NCBI GenBank assembly: GCA_034509735.1
Contig: JACGWO010000013.1
Location: 11,862,136 to 11,926,135 of the forward strand
Source of the DNA: Sesamum alatum
Taxonomy: Eukaryota; Streptophyta; Magnoliopsida; Lamiales; Pedaliaceae
Direction of reading: 5' to 3'
DNA: 64,000 nt
The position numbers were made by a program, and so were the translations under genes. Below are positions 1 through 11,805 of the stretch, piece by piece. Position 1 is the stretch's first letter. Every line of letters begins with the position of its first letter. Under the pieces are notes generated by a model, which saw only the letters and a list, made by a program, of their open reading frames with translations, ran no database searches and had not been told where the DNA came from.

Positions 1-89
1 ACCCAGATCCAATTATTTTAATTCAATGGGTCTGGGTCCAGGCCCATTAAAATGGATCTGGGCCTGGGTAAATTGGACCCATTTACGGG

Positions 90-331
90 CCTAGTAGAGG
101 GCTAGTAATGTTGTTAACAATATACATAGAGTCAGTCTCAATAATCAGCTTATTGAATTCTAGTTCATGTGCAAGCGTAAGACGGTTCCATAATGCCCTT
201 AATTCAACCCTTTAATTTGTGGTGATACCGATAGGATATGCAAAGCCCGCGATGAATGAACTCCCTAAATCTCTAATTAGAGCTCCTGCCCTAGATGGTC
301 CCAAATCCCTGGAAGCTCCATCAATATTAAG
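90..331 (-). pseudogene. RNase H domain relic, LINE-type retroelement
   Basis: On the minus strand one frame reads LNIDGAS near its start, then GALIRDL, VELRALW and IIETDS. This is the order of motifs in the RNase H (RVT_3-like) domain at the end of plant LINE polyproteins, with the first Asp in NIDGAS, Glu in VELRAL and Asp in ETDS. The frame is open over about 80 codons except for one TAA just before RVELRAL. There is no upstream reverse transcriptase in the window, so this is a 3'-end fragment. A domesticated RNase H-like protein would look similar, but the stop and the lack of flanking coding sequence argue for a relic. Confidence 0.6.
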
Positions 332-424
332 TTTAAGAAATCATTGTTTAGGGGCCATTTAAGAAGTTGAGTAGTAAGAATTTTGATTTTAGTTTCTATT
401 TTGAAAAAAAGCTATTCAGGTACA

Positions 425-775
425 AGTTCCATAAAGGTATGGTCATTCCATCAATCGTCTTCGATCTTAGTCTAGAGCATGAAATTGAACGTCGACTCCC
501 ATCCTAGACTAGACAACTATGCTCAGTACTCGAGGTGCGTTTACTCTATTGATCTACATAGGAAATCCTTCCCTATTTGACCAATCGTTGTGACAGACTC
601 AAAAGAGCTAAAACCATCTCAAAGCGCATAGGAAACTCGACTATCATATACTGATAGGTGACGGATTCTATTTTGGAAGCCACCGTCTTCACCACATATT
701 CCTACTGCACTGGACACAACTTGTAATTACAACATCAAAGACACGGTCATCTCTCACTCGATCCAAGATACAACT
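425..775 (-). repeat. Old Copia LTR remnant, part 1 (split by solo LTR)
   Basis: This stretch aligns by eye, with the same motif order, to the reverse solo LTR at 28,455-28,810 (for example TATGAAATTG, then GACTAG, then CTGCACTGGACA, then CCAAGATACA). It continues at 2,719 after the solo LTR and one copy of the target duplication are removed. It lacks its own far end, so its original length is unknown. Confidence 0.7.
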
Positions 776-2713
776 TGTTAGAATAGGTGATCGTGAAGCC
801 AATTCTGTCAGGCTTATGTAACCTATTTCTGACGATATGGTGTTTAAATAAAGTTTGTGAATAAAAGTGATATTCATATTTGGCATTAATTCTTTGTTTG
901 TGTTCACTTAATTGCTTTACATTACAAACTGTTCTACGCACAGACAAAACTCACAGACCGAAAGTTTAATCCAAGAAACTGGATTGCGCATAGGATGGCA
1001 AGTCATGAAATCAGTTTCTGTGGATCGGTCTGATATACTCCAAGTTGAAGGACCTCGAGATAGGGTATCGAGTGTTCATTTGAGACTTGCACTAAGCGAT
1101 TGCAGTCACGTTTCATCAACAAGTGACGAAGGTCGTCCATGCAATATTAGTGGGTTAGCCATCTTGGTGCCGGCTGACTGAGGTGACTCATGGGAATCGT
1201 CATATGGGAGACCTCGAGTGGGTTGGTCGGTATGACTTAAATTTTCGGTTCCGACAGCACGGGTTTGGTCCTCGGACTTGAGGGATTATTGTGGTCACAT
1301 GCACACCATGCCTGTATCTTAAATTTCGCAAGAGGCTACCAAGTCGAGAGACTGAGTTGTCATAAGGCCTTTCTAGTGCAGTCAAGGTCTGTAGTGTGAA
1401 CAGTAGGTTCTAATATATAATCCGTCTCCTGTCAAAAGGATTAACAGTAATGTCTCACTTACACTCCGAGACTCATCCTCCCGTAAATCTGTGGCCACAG
1501 TAACTAAACATTGGGATGAGATCCCTATGACGTTTGGGATGGACGAGCCAAAGCTTTGGTCAAGAATGGGTACCGACACCTATTGTCCAGACCCAAGACC
1601 ATAGCTGTCAGATGGAAGACAGAAGGACAAACGTACTAAAGAGCCTCAATGTTCACGCCATCATATTCACCTAATCTCTAGTGCCATGGACCGTTGGTAG
1701 ATGGCCACCCATTGTGACGGACGAATTCCCATCATAGGATGATTGGAAATTCGACAAAGTTTAGATGAGGGTGAACCTAAAGAGGCACACACAATCCACC
1801 AGTAGCGGAGGAATTAATTTGGAATTAATTTCGGGAGATAGAACAATTTAATTAGATTAAATTAGTTTACTTTTTGGATTGTTAATTCTTTAATTGGATT
1901 AAATAGAATTAACTAATAAATTGAATTTATCAAATTGAGGGAATAGGCTCAAAATAATTATTTAATTATTTAAAGCCTTAGGGATTATTTTAAATTAGAT
2001 TTAAAATATTCCATGAAATCCATCTAAGAGATGGACAGACAAGATCGAATGGAGAGATCAATGGCCTAGATTAAGTTTGACTTGGTCAAAATCCTAGTCA
2101 ACCTATGCTTCTTTATGAGATTTGAAGAGGACTAGGAGAAGTCCCCTTCTATAAATTCTCATAGAAACACACACCACTAGGTGATGAAACTCTAGGACAC
2201 ACACACACACTCAGCCACTTTCCTTCTCTCTCTCTCTCGTCCCCCTCCTCTCTCCACTTTCCAAGAAAGTGTTCTAGTTCCTTGTCTTTGATACAAGAGA
2301 ACTATAGGCAAATCGACCGTGTTAATTCATAATGCTAGGTCAATTTGTCCTCCTATATTATATTCCTCTTGACTTCTTGCTAGCACGGGGGATCAAGATC
2401 CGGTGGATTAGGTGGACAATTTAGAGGGTTCCTAATTTGGAATTTGGTGGCAAAACGTGGAACAACGCACGTAGCGGTTTGAAGAAAACGACAACGAGTA
2501 GGTTTTCATGTTTCCTTTGTTGCAACCCTATGGCCACCATGATTTAGCATGTTTATTTTGATCATGAGATACACCAAACGCCCGGGAGGTTCAAGGGAAC
2601 ACCCCTTGAACGTGTATTTACTTTCCGTTTATAGCATGTTTTATTTTCATGTTTTAATTTATCGCGCTTCCGCATTCGCACTCCATCCCAGGGACGATCC
2701 ACGCATGCTTTCA
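776..2713 (+). mobile_element. Solo LTR of a Copia element
   Basis: The 1,938-bp unit begins TGTTAGAATAGGTGA and ends ...GCTTTCA, as in the LTRs of the complete element at 15,405. A perfect 5-bp target duplication, CAACT, lies at 771-775 and 2,714-2,718, and no primer site, coding region or purine tract adjoins it. Removing it rejoins a reverse LTR remnant. These facts show LTR-LTR recombination that deleted one LTR plus the internal region. A TATA-like CTATAAAT lies near 2,148. The U3 hairpin (about 1,690-1,720) and the U5 hairpin (2,589-2,611) are both present. Confidence 0.9.
2589..2611 (+). promoter_or_regulatory. Conserved U5-side hairpin, solo LTR copy
   Basis: Arms GTTCAAGGG and CCCTTGAAC form a perfect 9-bp stem around the loop AACAC. 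The same stem-loop with different but still paired outer bases occurs in the other LTRs of the window. Confidence 0.7.
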
Positions 2714-2718
2714 CAACT

Positions 2719-3155
2719 GTCATATGCATGTGTTTGCGTGGTTCCTCAAGTTTGATAAATAATCCCATACTAGTGAGTCGAGGAGTACCAGTCATAACAA
2801 CCAAGCCTCAAAGGCTTCCATATAACAACTCCCCGCAAGTCAGTTCAATTGGCTTGACAACCTTGTCAGCCACCCACCAAAGTTGCATAGACGTCCAACG
2901 TCTATCGCTGATGGAGCACGTCACTCATCCAATGAATGCAACACTTAATGCAAGTCTCAATAGTACTCTTGATGCCCTATTCTGAGGTCCTCGACTTGGA
3001 ACATTTCAGACCCAGCCTACAGAAGTTGATTTGATAGTTGTTCTCTAATGTGCAACCCAACTAAATATGTTGTTCGTTTGGTATGTGGGCTTTGTTGTCA
3101 TGTTAAAGCAAAATTAACATATTAATAAGTCCAACAAACACATATTGCCAAGATG
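2719..3155 (-). repeat. Old Copia LTR remnant, part 2
   Basis: Continuation of the reverse LTR interrupted at 775. It matches 28,815-29,210 in motif order (GATTCCTCAAG, then AAGCCTC-AAGGCTTCCATAT, CGATGCCCT-like and GTGGGCTTTGTTG). It is cut at 3,155, where the 3' LTR of the minus-strand element begins. Confidence 0.7.
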
Positions 3156-5143
3156 TGAAAGACTAGGGAAGACGTGTGGGTCGTCCCAGGGGCGCGAATG
3201 CAGAAGCACAATATAAAAGAAATTTACAAAATTTAAAACATACTTAAACATGAATTAAAACTACACGTTCAAGGGGTGTTCCCTTGAAACTCCCGGGCAT
3301 TCGGTGTATCTCATGACTAAAATAAAGAATATACAAATCATGGAGGTCATAGGGTTGTAGAAATCGGAAATACCAAAACGTAGTAACCTACCCGGTTGTC
3401 GTTTTGTTTTCAAACCGCTACTTGCGTTGTTCCTCGTTCTGCACCAAGATCTCGAATTTGGCACCCTCTAAATCGTACACGCAATGCGCCCACGTATCTT
3501 TTTCCCCGTACTAGCGAAAAATCAAGTGTATATAATTTAGAGTGGCTGGATCGACCAAACGTTATGAATTAACGTGATCAATCCTCCTTAGATTCAATGT
3601 ATGAAACAAAGAATCAAAATTTGTTCTTGGGAAAGGGGGTCGTGGCAGAACAAGAGGGAGAGAGACGTGAGTTGTGTGTGTGTGTGTTTCTTAAATTTTC
3701 ATCATCCTTCTAAAGTGAAACCCTAGGAGTATTTATAGAGGAGGAATCCTATTCCTCTTCAAACTCCAACTTTAGAACTTTAACTTGACTAGGATTTTGG
3801 CCTAGTCAAAGTCCTAGTCAAACTAGGTTATAGATTGGTCAAACCAATCCTAGCCATTCATCTCTCCTCTTTAATCTCAACCATCCATTTATTTTATGGA
3901 ATATTTAAATCCTATTTAAATAATCCATGGGGCTATAAATAAAATAAATAATAATATTTATTTTAAGCCCACATAATTTATTCCATTAAATCCAATTTAT
4001 TTATTTAGTTAATTCCTCTTAATCTAATTAAAGGAATTAACATCCCAAGAAAAAGAGAACCGATTAAATCCAATTTAATCGCTCTACCTCCTCAAATTTA
4101 ATTCTAAATTAAATACCTTATTTGTGCGGATTGTGTGTGACTCTTTAGGTTCACCCTCAGATAGACTTGGTTGAATTTCCAACCATCCTATGATAGGAAT
4201 TCGTTCGATACCATGGGTGGCCGTTTAGCAATGGTTCATGGCACTAGAGACTAGGTGAATGTACGTGGTGTGAACATTTAGGCTATATAGTACATTTATC
4301 CTTCCATATGCAATCTCACCACTTAGGGTCTAGGGCATAGAAACGTAGTACCCATCTTAGACCTAAGCCTTCCCTCGTTCATACTAAATGTCACAGGGGT
4401 CCTACCCTTTTGTTCAGTTACTGTGCCCACAGATTTCTCAGGGACGGGTCTCAGAGTAAAGTGAGATATCACTGTCAGCCTTCTGACAGGAGAAGGATCC
4501 TCTCTCGGGATCTACTGTCGCATTACTCATCTTGACTGCACTAGATAGGGCTTATGACTACCGAGTGACTACAACTTGGCAGCCTCTCACCATACCTAAG
4601 ATATAGGCACGGTGTGCAGGTGAACTCAGTAATCTCTCAAGTCCATAGATCAACTTGTACTGTTGGAACCAGGAACTCAGGTTATACCTAACTGACCCAA
4701 CTCAAGCTCTTCCATACGACGGTTCCTGTGAGTCACCTCAGTCAGCAGCCACCTAGCTGGCTGACCCACTAACACTGCAAGGATGAGCCTCGTCAGTTGT
4801 CGATGAAATACGACTGCAGATGCTTAGTGCAAGTCTCAAATAGATTCTCAATGCCCTATCTCCAGATTCCTTGACTTGGAGTATTTCAGACCGATTTGGC
4901 GAAACTGATTTCATGAACCTACCATCCAATGCGTAGTTCTAGTTTCCCGGAATGTGATTTCAGTCTGTGGGCTTTGCTTGTGTAGTGAACAGTTATAATA
5001 AAGTAGTAAAGTAAACAGAGACAAAGTATAAGCCAAATGAATATCACTTTCTTATTCATTATAATTTATTAAAACTCTGAAAATGTTCAGACATAGGTTA
5101 TATTAGCCCAATGAGATTGACTTCACGGTCACCTATTCTAACA
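3156..5143 (-). repeat. 3' LTR of the minus-strand element
   Basis: On the minus strand it runs from TGTTAGAATAGGTGACCGTG at 5,143 to ...CTTTCA at 3,156, 1,988 bp. It has a TATA-like CTATAAATAC near 3,731-3,742 (read on the minus strand) and a hairpin at 3,268-3,288 equivalent to that of the other LTRs. Confidence 0.88.
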
Positions 5144-5158
5144 ATCTCCCACTTGACC
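5144..5158 (-). other. Polypurine tract
   Basis: On the minus strand AAGTGGGAGAT directly precedes the 3' LTR. This is the plus-strand primer for reverse transcription and is identical to the tract of the complete element. Confidence 0.8.
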
Positions 5159-5163
5159 TAAAG

Positions 5164-6830
5164 TTAATCGCCCATATGCCTAATCCCCATCTTCTCAAGA
5201 TGTTGCGTATGAGCAGTTTGTGACATAGGCTTTGTTAACGGATCTGCTGTGTTGTGAGCTGAGCTGACTCGGTCTATTCGGATATCACGTCTTCCTACCA
5301 TTTCCCTCAAAAGGTGGTAGCGTCTAAGAATGTGCTTGGATCGGTGATGGGATCTCGGTTCCTTTGCTTGCGATATCGCTCCGTTGTTACCACAGAAGAT
5401 AACCATGGGTTAGGAAATGCTAGGCACCACACCCAACTCTTCGATGTAGTTTCTCATCCAAACCGCTTCTTTGGCAGCTTCTGAAGCTGCTATGTATTCG
5501 GCCTCAGTGGTGGAATCAATCGTGGTTGCTTGCTTGGAACTTTTCCATGCCACCACACCACCATTGAGCCTGAATACATAACGCGACTGAGACTTGGCAT
5601 TGTCGTCATCTGCCTGGAAGATAGCATCGGTAAAGCCTTCCAGGATTAACTCTCCATTACCATAGACCAAGAACATTTCCTTAGTCCTCCTTAAGTACTT
5701 AAGGATATTCTTGACCGCATTCCAATTTGCCTTGCCTGCACAGGACTGATACCTGCTTGTTACACTTAAGGTGTAAGCGATGTCAGGTCTCGTGCAGTGG
5801 ACGACATATTGGATGCTGCCTGCGGCAGAAGCATAGGGGATGCAGTTCACCTTTTCAAGTTCCTCATCAGTCTTAGGAGACTGTTTCTTGGACAACTTGA
5901 TCCCATGCCTCATGGGAAGGAAACCTCGTTTGGAGCTATCCAAGTGAAACCTTTTTCAGGATTTTCTCCATATACGAGTTTTGGGTCAGTCCTAACATTC
6001 TCTTAGATCTGTCCCTGACGATCCGGATACCTAGAATGTATGAGGCTTCACCCAAATCCTTCGTGAAAAATTGAGTGGATAACCATGCTTTTGTGTTACT
6101 CAACATTCTAACATCATTACCTATGAGTAGAATGTCGTCTACATAAAGCACTAGGAACACTACGGAGCTCCCACTGACTTTCTTGTATACACAAGGGTCA
6201 GATTCGTACTTGATAAAATCATACCTCGTATGACTTCATCAAAGCGAATGTTCCAACTATGGGACACTTGTTTGAGGCCATAGATGGACTTTTGGAGACG
6301 GCAGACCTTCTGCTCCTCTCCGATAACCGTGAATCCTTCCGGCTGATCCATGCAGATCTCTTCCTCAATGAAGTCGTTGAGAAATGCCGTTTTCACGTCC
6401 ATATGTCATATTTCATAGTCATACCATCTACTATGGTAAGCAGGATTCGAATGGACTTAGCCATGGCTACCGGCGAATAGGTATCCTCAAAGTCCACCTT
6501 GGGTCGTTGAGTGTACCCTTTTTCCACTAGCATAGCTTTGGAGGTCGTTACTTCTCCATTAACGCCATGTTTACGTTTATAGACCCATTTACACCCGACT
6601 AGTTTAACGCCTTTGCGTAGGTCTACAAGTGTCGAGACTTGGTTCTCGCTGATGGAGTCCATTTCGGCTTTCATGGCTTCAAGCATGTCAGACATCGCGT
6701 CCCCGTATGTCTTGGGATCCTTGTCCAATTGACTAGTCATGCTTAGAAAATCATACCTAACATGAGGGCGAGTCACTCTAGCTGGCCTACGGAGGATGGG
6801 AACATTAGTGGTGACTGTGGGCGCAGACAT
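5164..6830 (-). pseudogene. Copia reverse transcriptase-RNase H, broken
   Basis: Open pieces in transcriptional order are 6,830-6,393, 6,402-6,160, 6,160-5,936, 5,943-5,410 and 5,406-5,164. They cover the RT fingers (GCKWVYK), MDVKTAFLN, the palm with an intact YVDD, and RNase H (WKSSKQ, DSTTEAEY). Frame changes near 6,400, 6,160 and 5,940 and a stop between 5,410 and 5,406 break the gene. The RNase H motif that reads FCDNNGAI in the element at 23,392 reads FCGNNGAI here, so a catalytic Asp is replaced by Gly. The family enzyme copies element RNA into DNA in cytoplasmic particles; this copy cannot be expressed as one protein. Confidence 0.9.
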
Positions 6831-7165
6831 GACGGAGCTGGCGGTTCAGGTACTGGGGCTGGCTCCTCCTGAGGTTGTTCGACATGGCTGGCATGCTGAA
6901 CTTCTCGAGGTTGCTCAACGTGTTGGGTATCTATCTTGAAACCTCTAAGTGAGGTATCCGCAGCTTCTGGTGTTGATAACTGATCTGTCTCGCTTGACTC
7001 CTCAAGGATCAGTTCATCATGTTAGACACCTATTGGAAATCCTTGTTCCAAGAATACTGCGTTCCTTGAAACGAACACCTTCTGTTCCAAGGGGTCATAG
7101 AAATAATAACTTGCAGTTTCTTTAGGGTATCCAATGAACCTACACAAACTAGACCTTGATTTTAG

Positions 7166-7890
7166 CTAGTCTCCCACTAACCTCTTAACGTATGCAGGGC
7201 TACCCCACACTTTCAAGTAGTTGTAGGATGCAGGCTTGCCGTACCATATCTCGTATGGTGTTTGGGTCACTGCACTAGTTGGCACTAAGTTTAAAAATTT
7301 GGCCGCAGTTTCTACTACGTAGCCCCAAAAAGACAAGGGTAATTCGGTAAAACTCATCATGAATCGGACCATGTCTAACAAGGTTCGATTCCTCCTTTTA
7401 GAGACGCCGTTTAATTGCGGTGTCCCGGGAGGTGTCCATTCAGAAACTATACCGTTTTTTTTAGATAATTAAGGAATTCGGTACTAAGGTATTCGCCGCC
7501 TCGGTCTGAACATAGGACTTTAATTTTGCACCCGGTTTGGTTCTCGACTTCAAGTCTTATTCTTAAAACCTCTCAAGAGCTTCAGACTTGTACCTCATTA
7601 GGTAAAAACCGTACCATGAATGATCATCGGGCTTGCGTCCTTAGTGGTCCACACACGTCTATATGGATCAAGTCAACAGACCTGTGGCTACTTTGTCGTA
7701 CAAAGGGCTTCTTGGCCATTTTCCCTCTATGGCAGGATTCACAAGTTGGTAGATCACTCAAATCCCCAACCTCTAGGTTCTTTGAGTCTACCAATTTCTT
7801 CATCCTTTCTTGGGAGATATGACCTAGCCTTGCATTCCACAGTCGTGCGTTCCTATCATTATCTATTTTATGCTTGTGCTGAGCATTCAT
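7166..7890 (-). pseudogene. Copia integrase, broken
   Basis: The GAG-pre-integrase and zinc-binding part (7,890-7,624) reads ARLWNARLGHISQ and CESC. The first His of the HHCC site is Asn (WNAR against WHAR in the sister copy). The catalytic core continues in broken frames: the first Asp is in IHIDVCGP, and the second in SDRGGEY near 7,490. The motif around the third residue reads NGVSKRRNRT, with AAA at 7,397-7,399 where the sister element has GAA, so Glu is replaced by Lys. The C-terminal part (7,381-7,166) is open again. Integrase joins element DNA to the host chromosome; two active-site changes plus frameshifts make this one inactive. Confidence 0.88.
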
Positions 7891-7973
7891 AATGAAATTT
7901 TTTTATTGTAAGATACAGAGACCATTATTAAGCGTACCAAGCAGATGAGTAAATCCACCCTCATCAAATAAAA

Positions 7974-9152
7974 TCAATTTTTATTGATTAAAAACTCATA
8001 ACCACTATTGTCTAACAATGGAATGGAAATAATGTTTCCAATCATGCTAGGTACATAATAAACTTTCTCTAATTCTATACTAATACGATCAATAACTACT
8101 GAGGTGGCGGATCCTATTGCTTCTGCCGAGATGGCCTTGCCATTTCCAAGCTTTAGGACTATTTCACTGCTACTCAACTTTCTGCTTCTTTTCAACACCT
8201 GCAAGTTGTTGCAAATGTGAGCTCCACAGCCGGTATCTAATACCCAAGAGGCAGAGTTAGTAACCATATTAACCTCAATCACAAAAACTCCTTGCTTGGA
8301 GAGGAGTTTGGGGCAATTCCTCTTCCAATGCCCTTTCTCACGGCAATGAATACATATGTCATTTGCCTTCAACTGTTGCTTTAAGTCAACCTTCCTTGTC
8401 CCTTTACCTTTCCCCACCTTGGCAATGGGAACAATATTAGTGTTGGTAGCGACTTTGACGGTCTTTCCCTTTCCCTTCTTCCTTTTCCAACATCCGGCAC
8501 CTTTGCCTTTCGTCTTGGAAGTCGAAGCCTCTCCAAACAATACCGACGACGCAGACTTCTTGGTCGTTGCCTCGTATTGCACCATCGTATTGATTAACTC
8601 ATAGATACCCTTCTCAAGAGTATTCATGTTGTAGTTAACAATGAATCGGTCGAAGGAGGGTGGGAGTGACTGAAGGATCATATCAATGTACGTCTCGTTA
8701 TCGAGCCCTACCTTGAGGTCTTCGAGCTTTTTCCACCAAGGTATGCATCTTCTGCCCATGCTCATGTACAGAGGACCTCTCGGTCATTTTGGTTCCAAAG
8801 AATGCCTTCGTCACGATATACCTAGTATGCCGGCCCGGGACTGCATAGCAACCTTCAGGCAAGCCATTATGGAAGGGACATCGTCTAGCCTCTCATACTG
8901 CTTTTAAATCTCATTCGTCATAGAGGCAAGTATGATGCTACGGACTTTCCGGTTATCTTGATGCCAAGTCTCGAACGTCTCACATTCTTCTGGCGTGGAT
9001 CCTTCCGTCAAGGTTCGAGGAAACAGGTTGTCCATGACATAGCCTTGGTTCTCGTAATCGAGGACTATCCTCACATTGTGCAACCTGTCATTGTAATTGG
9101 TTCCATTAAACTTATTTGTTTCAAGTACTGTTAATAATGGGTTCTTAGATAA
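7974..9152 (-). pseudogene. Copia gag-protease, broken
   Basis: The 3' 263 codons (8,765-7,974) are open and contain the CCHC knuckle CIHCREKGHWKRNC (CX2CX4HX4C) and the protease motif WVLDTGCGAHIC. The 5' part (about 9,149-8,766) matches the start of the gag at 19,574 but is frame-broken. The position of the initiator ATG before TCTAAGAAC reads TTA (9,150-9,152), so the normal start is lost. Gag forms the particle and binds RNA; the protease would cut the polyprotein. Confidence 0.88.
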
Positions 9153-9521
9153 TTTAAATCTACATTTAAAAACAAAACTTAATCAACAGAATTAAATTAA
9201 AGGTTTTAATAAAAATTAAAGACTTAGACTTCAGTCATTTAATTCTCCCACTATTTCTACAAAAATACGACACTCTCAAACGTTGTTTTCGGGAAACGTT
9301 TTCCTAGTGGGCTTGGGATCTACAACGATATCTTTCATACCCCGCTTTTACGATTCGCATGAAAAACAACCTGTGGGAGGTATTCCATTCCATTCACGTT
9401 CCACTAGATTCCCAAGATAACTGTCGCACTCTTTTAGTGATCCCGAGGACTTCAAGCGAATCACGTTATTCGGGCATTAGACCTGACCCAATCAACCGAA
9501 TCATAGGACTCACTGCTACCC

Positions 9522-9620
9522 CCACAACTCGTGAGACACAGGTAACAAGACTGTACTCATCGTTCATGACAAATTGCAGCTTTTTTTTAAGCACGATAGT
9601 CGTGCCACGACTCGTGAGAC
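9522..9620 (-). promoter_or_regulatory. Paired near-palindromes in leader
   Basis: GTCTCACGAGTCGTGG is present perfectly at 9,620-9,605 (minus strand) and with one change (TTGTGG end) at 9,537-9,522. The core CACGAGTCGTG is an 11-nt palindrome with one central unpaired base. Confidence 0.65.
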
Positions 9621-10619
9621 CATGCTATCGGCTGAAACTAGCTTCCTCACTTTTTCATGGATGGAAGGCTTGGACGAACTCCTAGAGTCCTAGTCCATTT
9701 ATTAAGGGTCTAAAATTCAACTTGGTCCAACCAAGTGAGAGTTTGATGACCGAGATCTCATACATACATACATTCATCCATAACGCATTATAAAGATTTG
9801 CATGCCATAACAATAATATGATAAATAAACCATTCATTCACCATAAAAGCCACATGCAAAATTAAAAGCCTAGCACGCCCTTGTTGGATGATCACAAGCT
9901 CGAATCCTATGCGACCCACTGAGCCCGCAATGGATCTATGGTCAATCTAAGGTTGGTCCTACACTATTATATTTAATAATAGCAACCCATCAACACACTG
10001 AAGGGCCTTGCCTCCTTCTCCGTCGGGCCTCCTAACTCATTGGATTCTCCTTGGATTCTCCTTTCTGGGCCATCCTTCATCTCCACCATGGAAATAAAAA
10101 TAAAATACTACCTCACCACTATACTACTCTCATTACAAAAATAAAATAAAACCCCAACGTCAACTCGGGGGGAGTACAATTGGAGGAAGATAGAAAGCCT
10201 TATTATTCCAAGGAAACCAAAAAAGAGGGGGAGAAAATAAAAGAGGCACACAGGCCCAACATAAAATTAAACCATACATTCGGCCTAGGGCTTGTGATCA
10301 ACCGTTCCCAATCAACGCACATAGTTCATGATATCCAATCATATAATTCATGCACATAAGCTATGATATCCAATCATATAATTCATCAAAATAATTAAGA
10401 GAACAAGGTATACATGTAAACTTGGTCTAACATTGGTAATCCTTTTCTTGTTAGGAAAACCTTTTGTCATTATTAAAAAATAGTAAAACTTTGAGATTCA
10501 AAACCAAACAAAATAAAATATTTTTCAAAATAATGTCTTCATGAAAACATGCAAAATAAATAAAACAAGTTTAAGAAAATATTCCAAAAATTAAAGAAGC
10601 AAGAAAATCACCAGAATGG

Positions 10620-10985
10620 CTAAGGGCCACCGCTGCCGGCGGCGGCCTGCCAAGGCAGGCTGCTGGCAGGCCCTACTGCAGCCTGCGCGCGTGCTTGGCC
10701 ACACTGGCCGAGCGGCCACGCACAGGCGCCCCTGCCTGTGCGCGCTTCCCTTCCGCACAGCCCCTTAGCATGTTGCCCTGCCGCACAGCCCCTTAGCGCG
10801 CGCACACGCATTAGGCGCGCCTGCTGGGCACACGCGCGCCTGGCGGCGCATCCAGCCCGCGCGGTCGGTAGCGTCTGCAGCTACTTGTGTACGTGCGACA
10901 GTGTGCAGGCTCCCTTGCCTGCACGTGCGCCTGGCCGTGCGCACTGCGCGCGCGGTTAGCCGTTGGCTGCCGTGTATGCCGTTTT
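10620..10985 (-). other. GC-rich patch in leader
   Basis: A sharp island of GC-rich, GCGCGC- and CAGGC-rich sequence inside AT-rich leader. The ORFs across it are Ala/Arg/Gly/Pro-rich on both strands, which reflects base composition rather than coding. The equivalent patch of the complete element is at 17,590-18,045. Confidence 0.75.
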
Positions 10986-11187
10986 CTTGTTCTGTTTTAT
11001 TATTTCTGCACCGTTTTCCAAGAAATGAAGAAATACCAAGAACACCAAGAACTCATGTATTATCAATGCGATAAACGACATGAAAACGGCATGTTTAAAA
11101 ACATAAATCAAGAAACACGTAAATCATACTTTTACACGTTTTCATGCTTTAACGCACATAAAACCCTAGGTCTACACACCGAACTGG

Positions 11188-11199
11188 GTTCTAATACCA
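11188..11199 (-). other. Primer-binding site
   Basis: On the minus strand TGGTATTAGAAC lies just inside the 5' LTR. It is the initiator-Met-tRNA site (TGGTATCAGAGC in plants) with changes. Confidence 0.7.
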
Positions 11200-11200
11200 C

Positions 11201-11512
11201 TGAAAGCCTACGGAAGGCGTGTGGATCATCTTAGGAGGAGCGCGAATGCAGAACCGCGATATAAAAAGGAATTTACAAAATTTAAAACATGCTTAAACAT
11301 GAATTAAAACTACACGTTCAAGGGGTGTCCCCTTGAATCTCCCGGCATTTGATGTATCTCATGACTAATAAAGAACATACAAATCATGGAGGCCATAGGG
11401 TTGTAGAAATCGAAAATACCAAAGCGTAGTGACCTACTAGGTTGTCGTTTTGTCTTCAAACTGCTACTTGCGTTGTTCCCCTTTTTGCACAAAGATCACG
11501 AATTTGACACCC
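11201..11512 (-). repeat. Truncated 5' LTR (terminal 312 bp only)
   Basis: Matches 3,156-3,475 base for base in order, including the hairpin at 11,317-11,337. Similarity stops abruptly after the GACACCCTTAAA segment near 11,512. The missing part includes U3 and the promoter. Confidence 0.85.
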
Positions 11513-11805
11513 TTAAACTGCTACTTCACCCAGCGCTTGTCTAATAACCAGCGGGTCATGGGCTAAGTTCTTCGGGCCTCTGTCCAGAGGATTTCTGATA
11601 GCCCGTAGGTCATGGGTTGACTTGTACGCATTTCTGTCGAACTTTGAGCATTTTTCTCCTTATCTGAGCTCTTTGCTTGTATTCATCTTTTGTTCGTGCA
11701 AGCTCCTAAATGCGACAAATGTAACCGATAATAAGCATCATATCATGATAAAATAAGGGCATAAACAGAGAAATATGTCATATAATTTCCTCTAATCAGT
11801 GTGCA
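11513..11805. repeat. Unassigned repeat-like segment
   Basis: No ORF and no match to the Copia LTRs of this window. The tract around 11,690-11,800 (CTCCTAAATGCGACAAATG, then GATAAAATAAGGGCATAAAC) resembles LTR ends of unrelated plant retrotransposons, which is an impression only. Confidence 0.3.

Larger units (their letters stand above)
9153..11187 (-). other. Long untranslated leader of the minus-strand element
   Basis: About 2 kb separates the primer site from gag with no credible ORF. It holds, in transcriptional order, a GC-rich patch, the GGAATAATAAGGC...ACTCCCCC block (about 10,245-10,145), the TCCATTGCGGGCTCAGTGGG block (about 9,940), and two near-palindromes (9,605-9,620 and 9,522-9,537). 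All have counterparts in the other elements in the same order. Confidence 0.75.
3156..11512 (-). mobile_element. Minus-strand Copia retrotransposon, 5' LTR truncated
   Basis: In transcriptional order (right to left) the element has a truncated 5' LTR, a primer site, a leader of about 2 kb, gag, protease, integrase, RT, RNase H, a purine tract and a complete 1,988-bp 3' LTR. It closely resembles the element at 15,405-25,631 in order and protein sequence. It is dead: the gag ATG is lost, pol is broken into at least six frames, the catalytic Glu of integrase reads Lys, and the third RNase H Asp reads Gly. It inserted into an older LTR at 3,155. The target duplication cannot be tested because the other LTR is cut at 11,512. 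Confidence 0.88.

Noticed and set aside
9359..9685. 108-codon plus-strand ORF
   Set aside because: Antisense of the conserved leader of the minus-strand element; it crosses the paired near-palindromes and has no family match.
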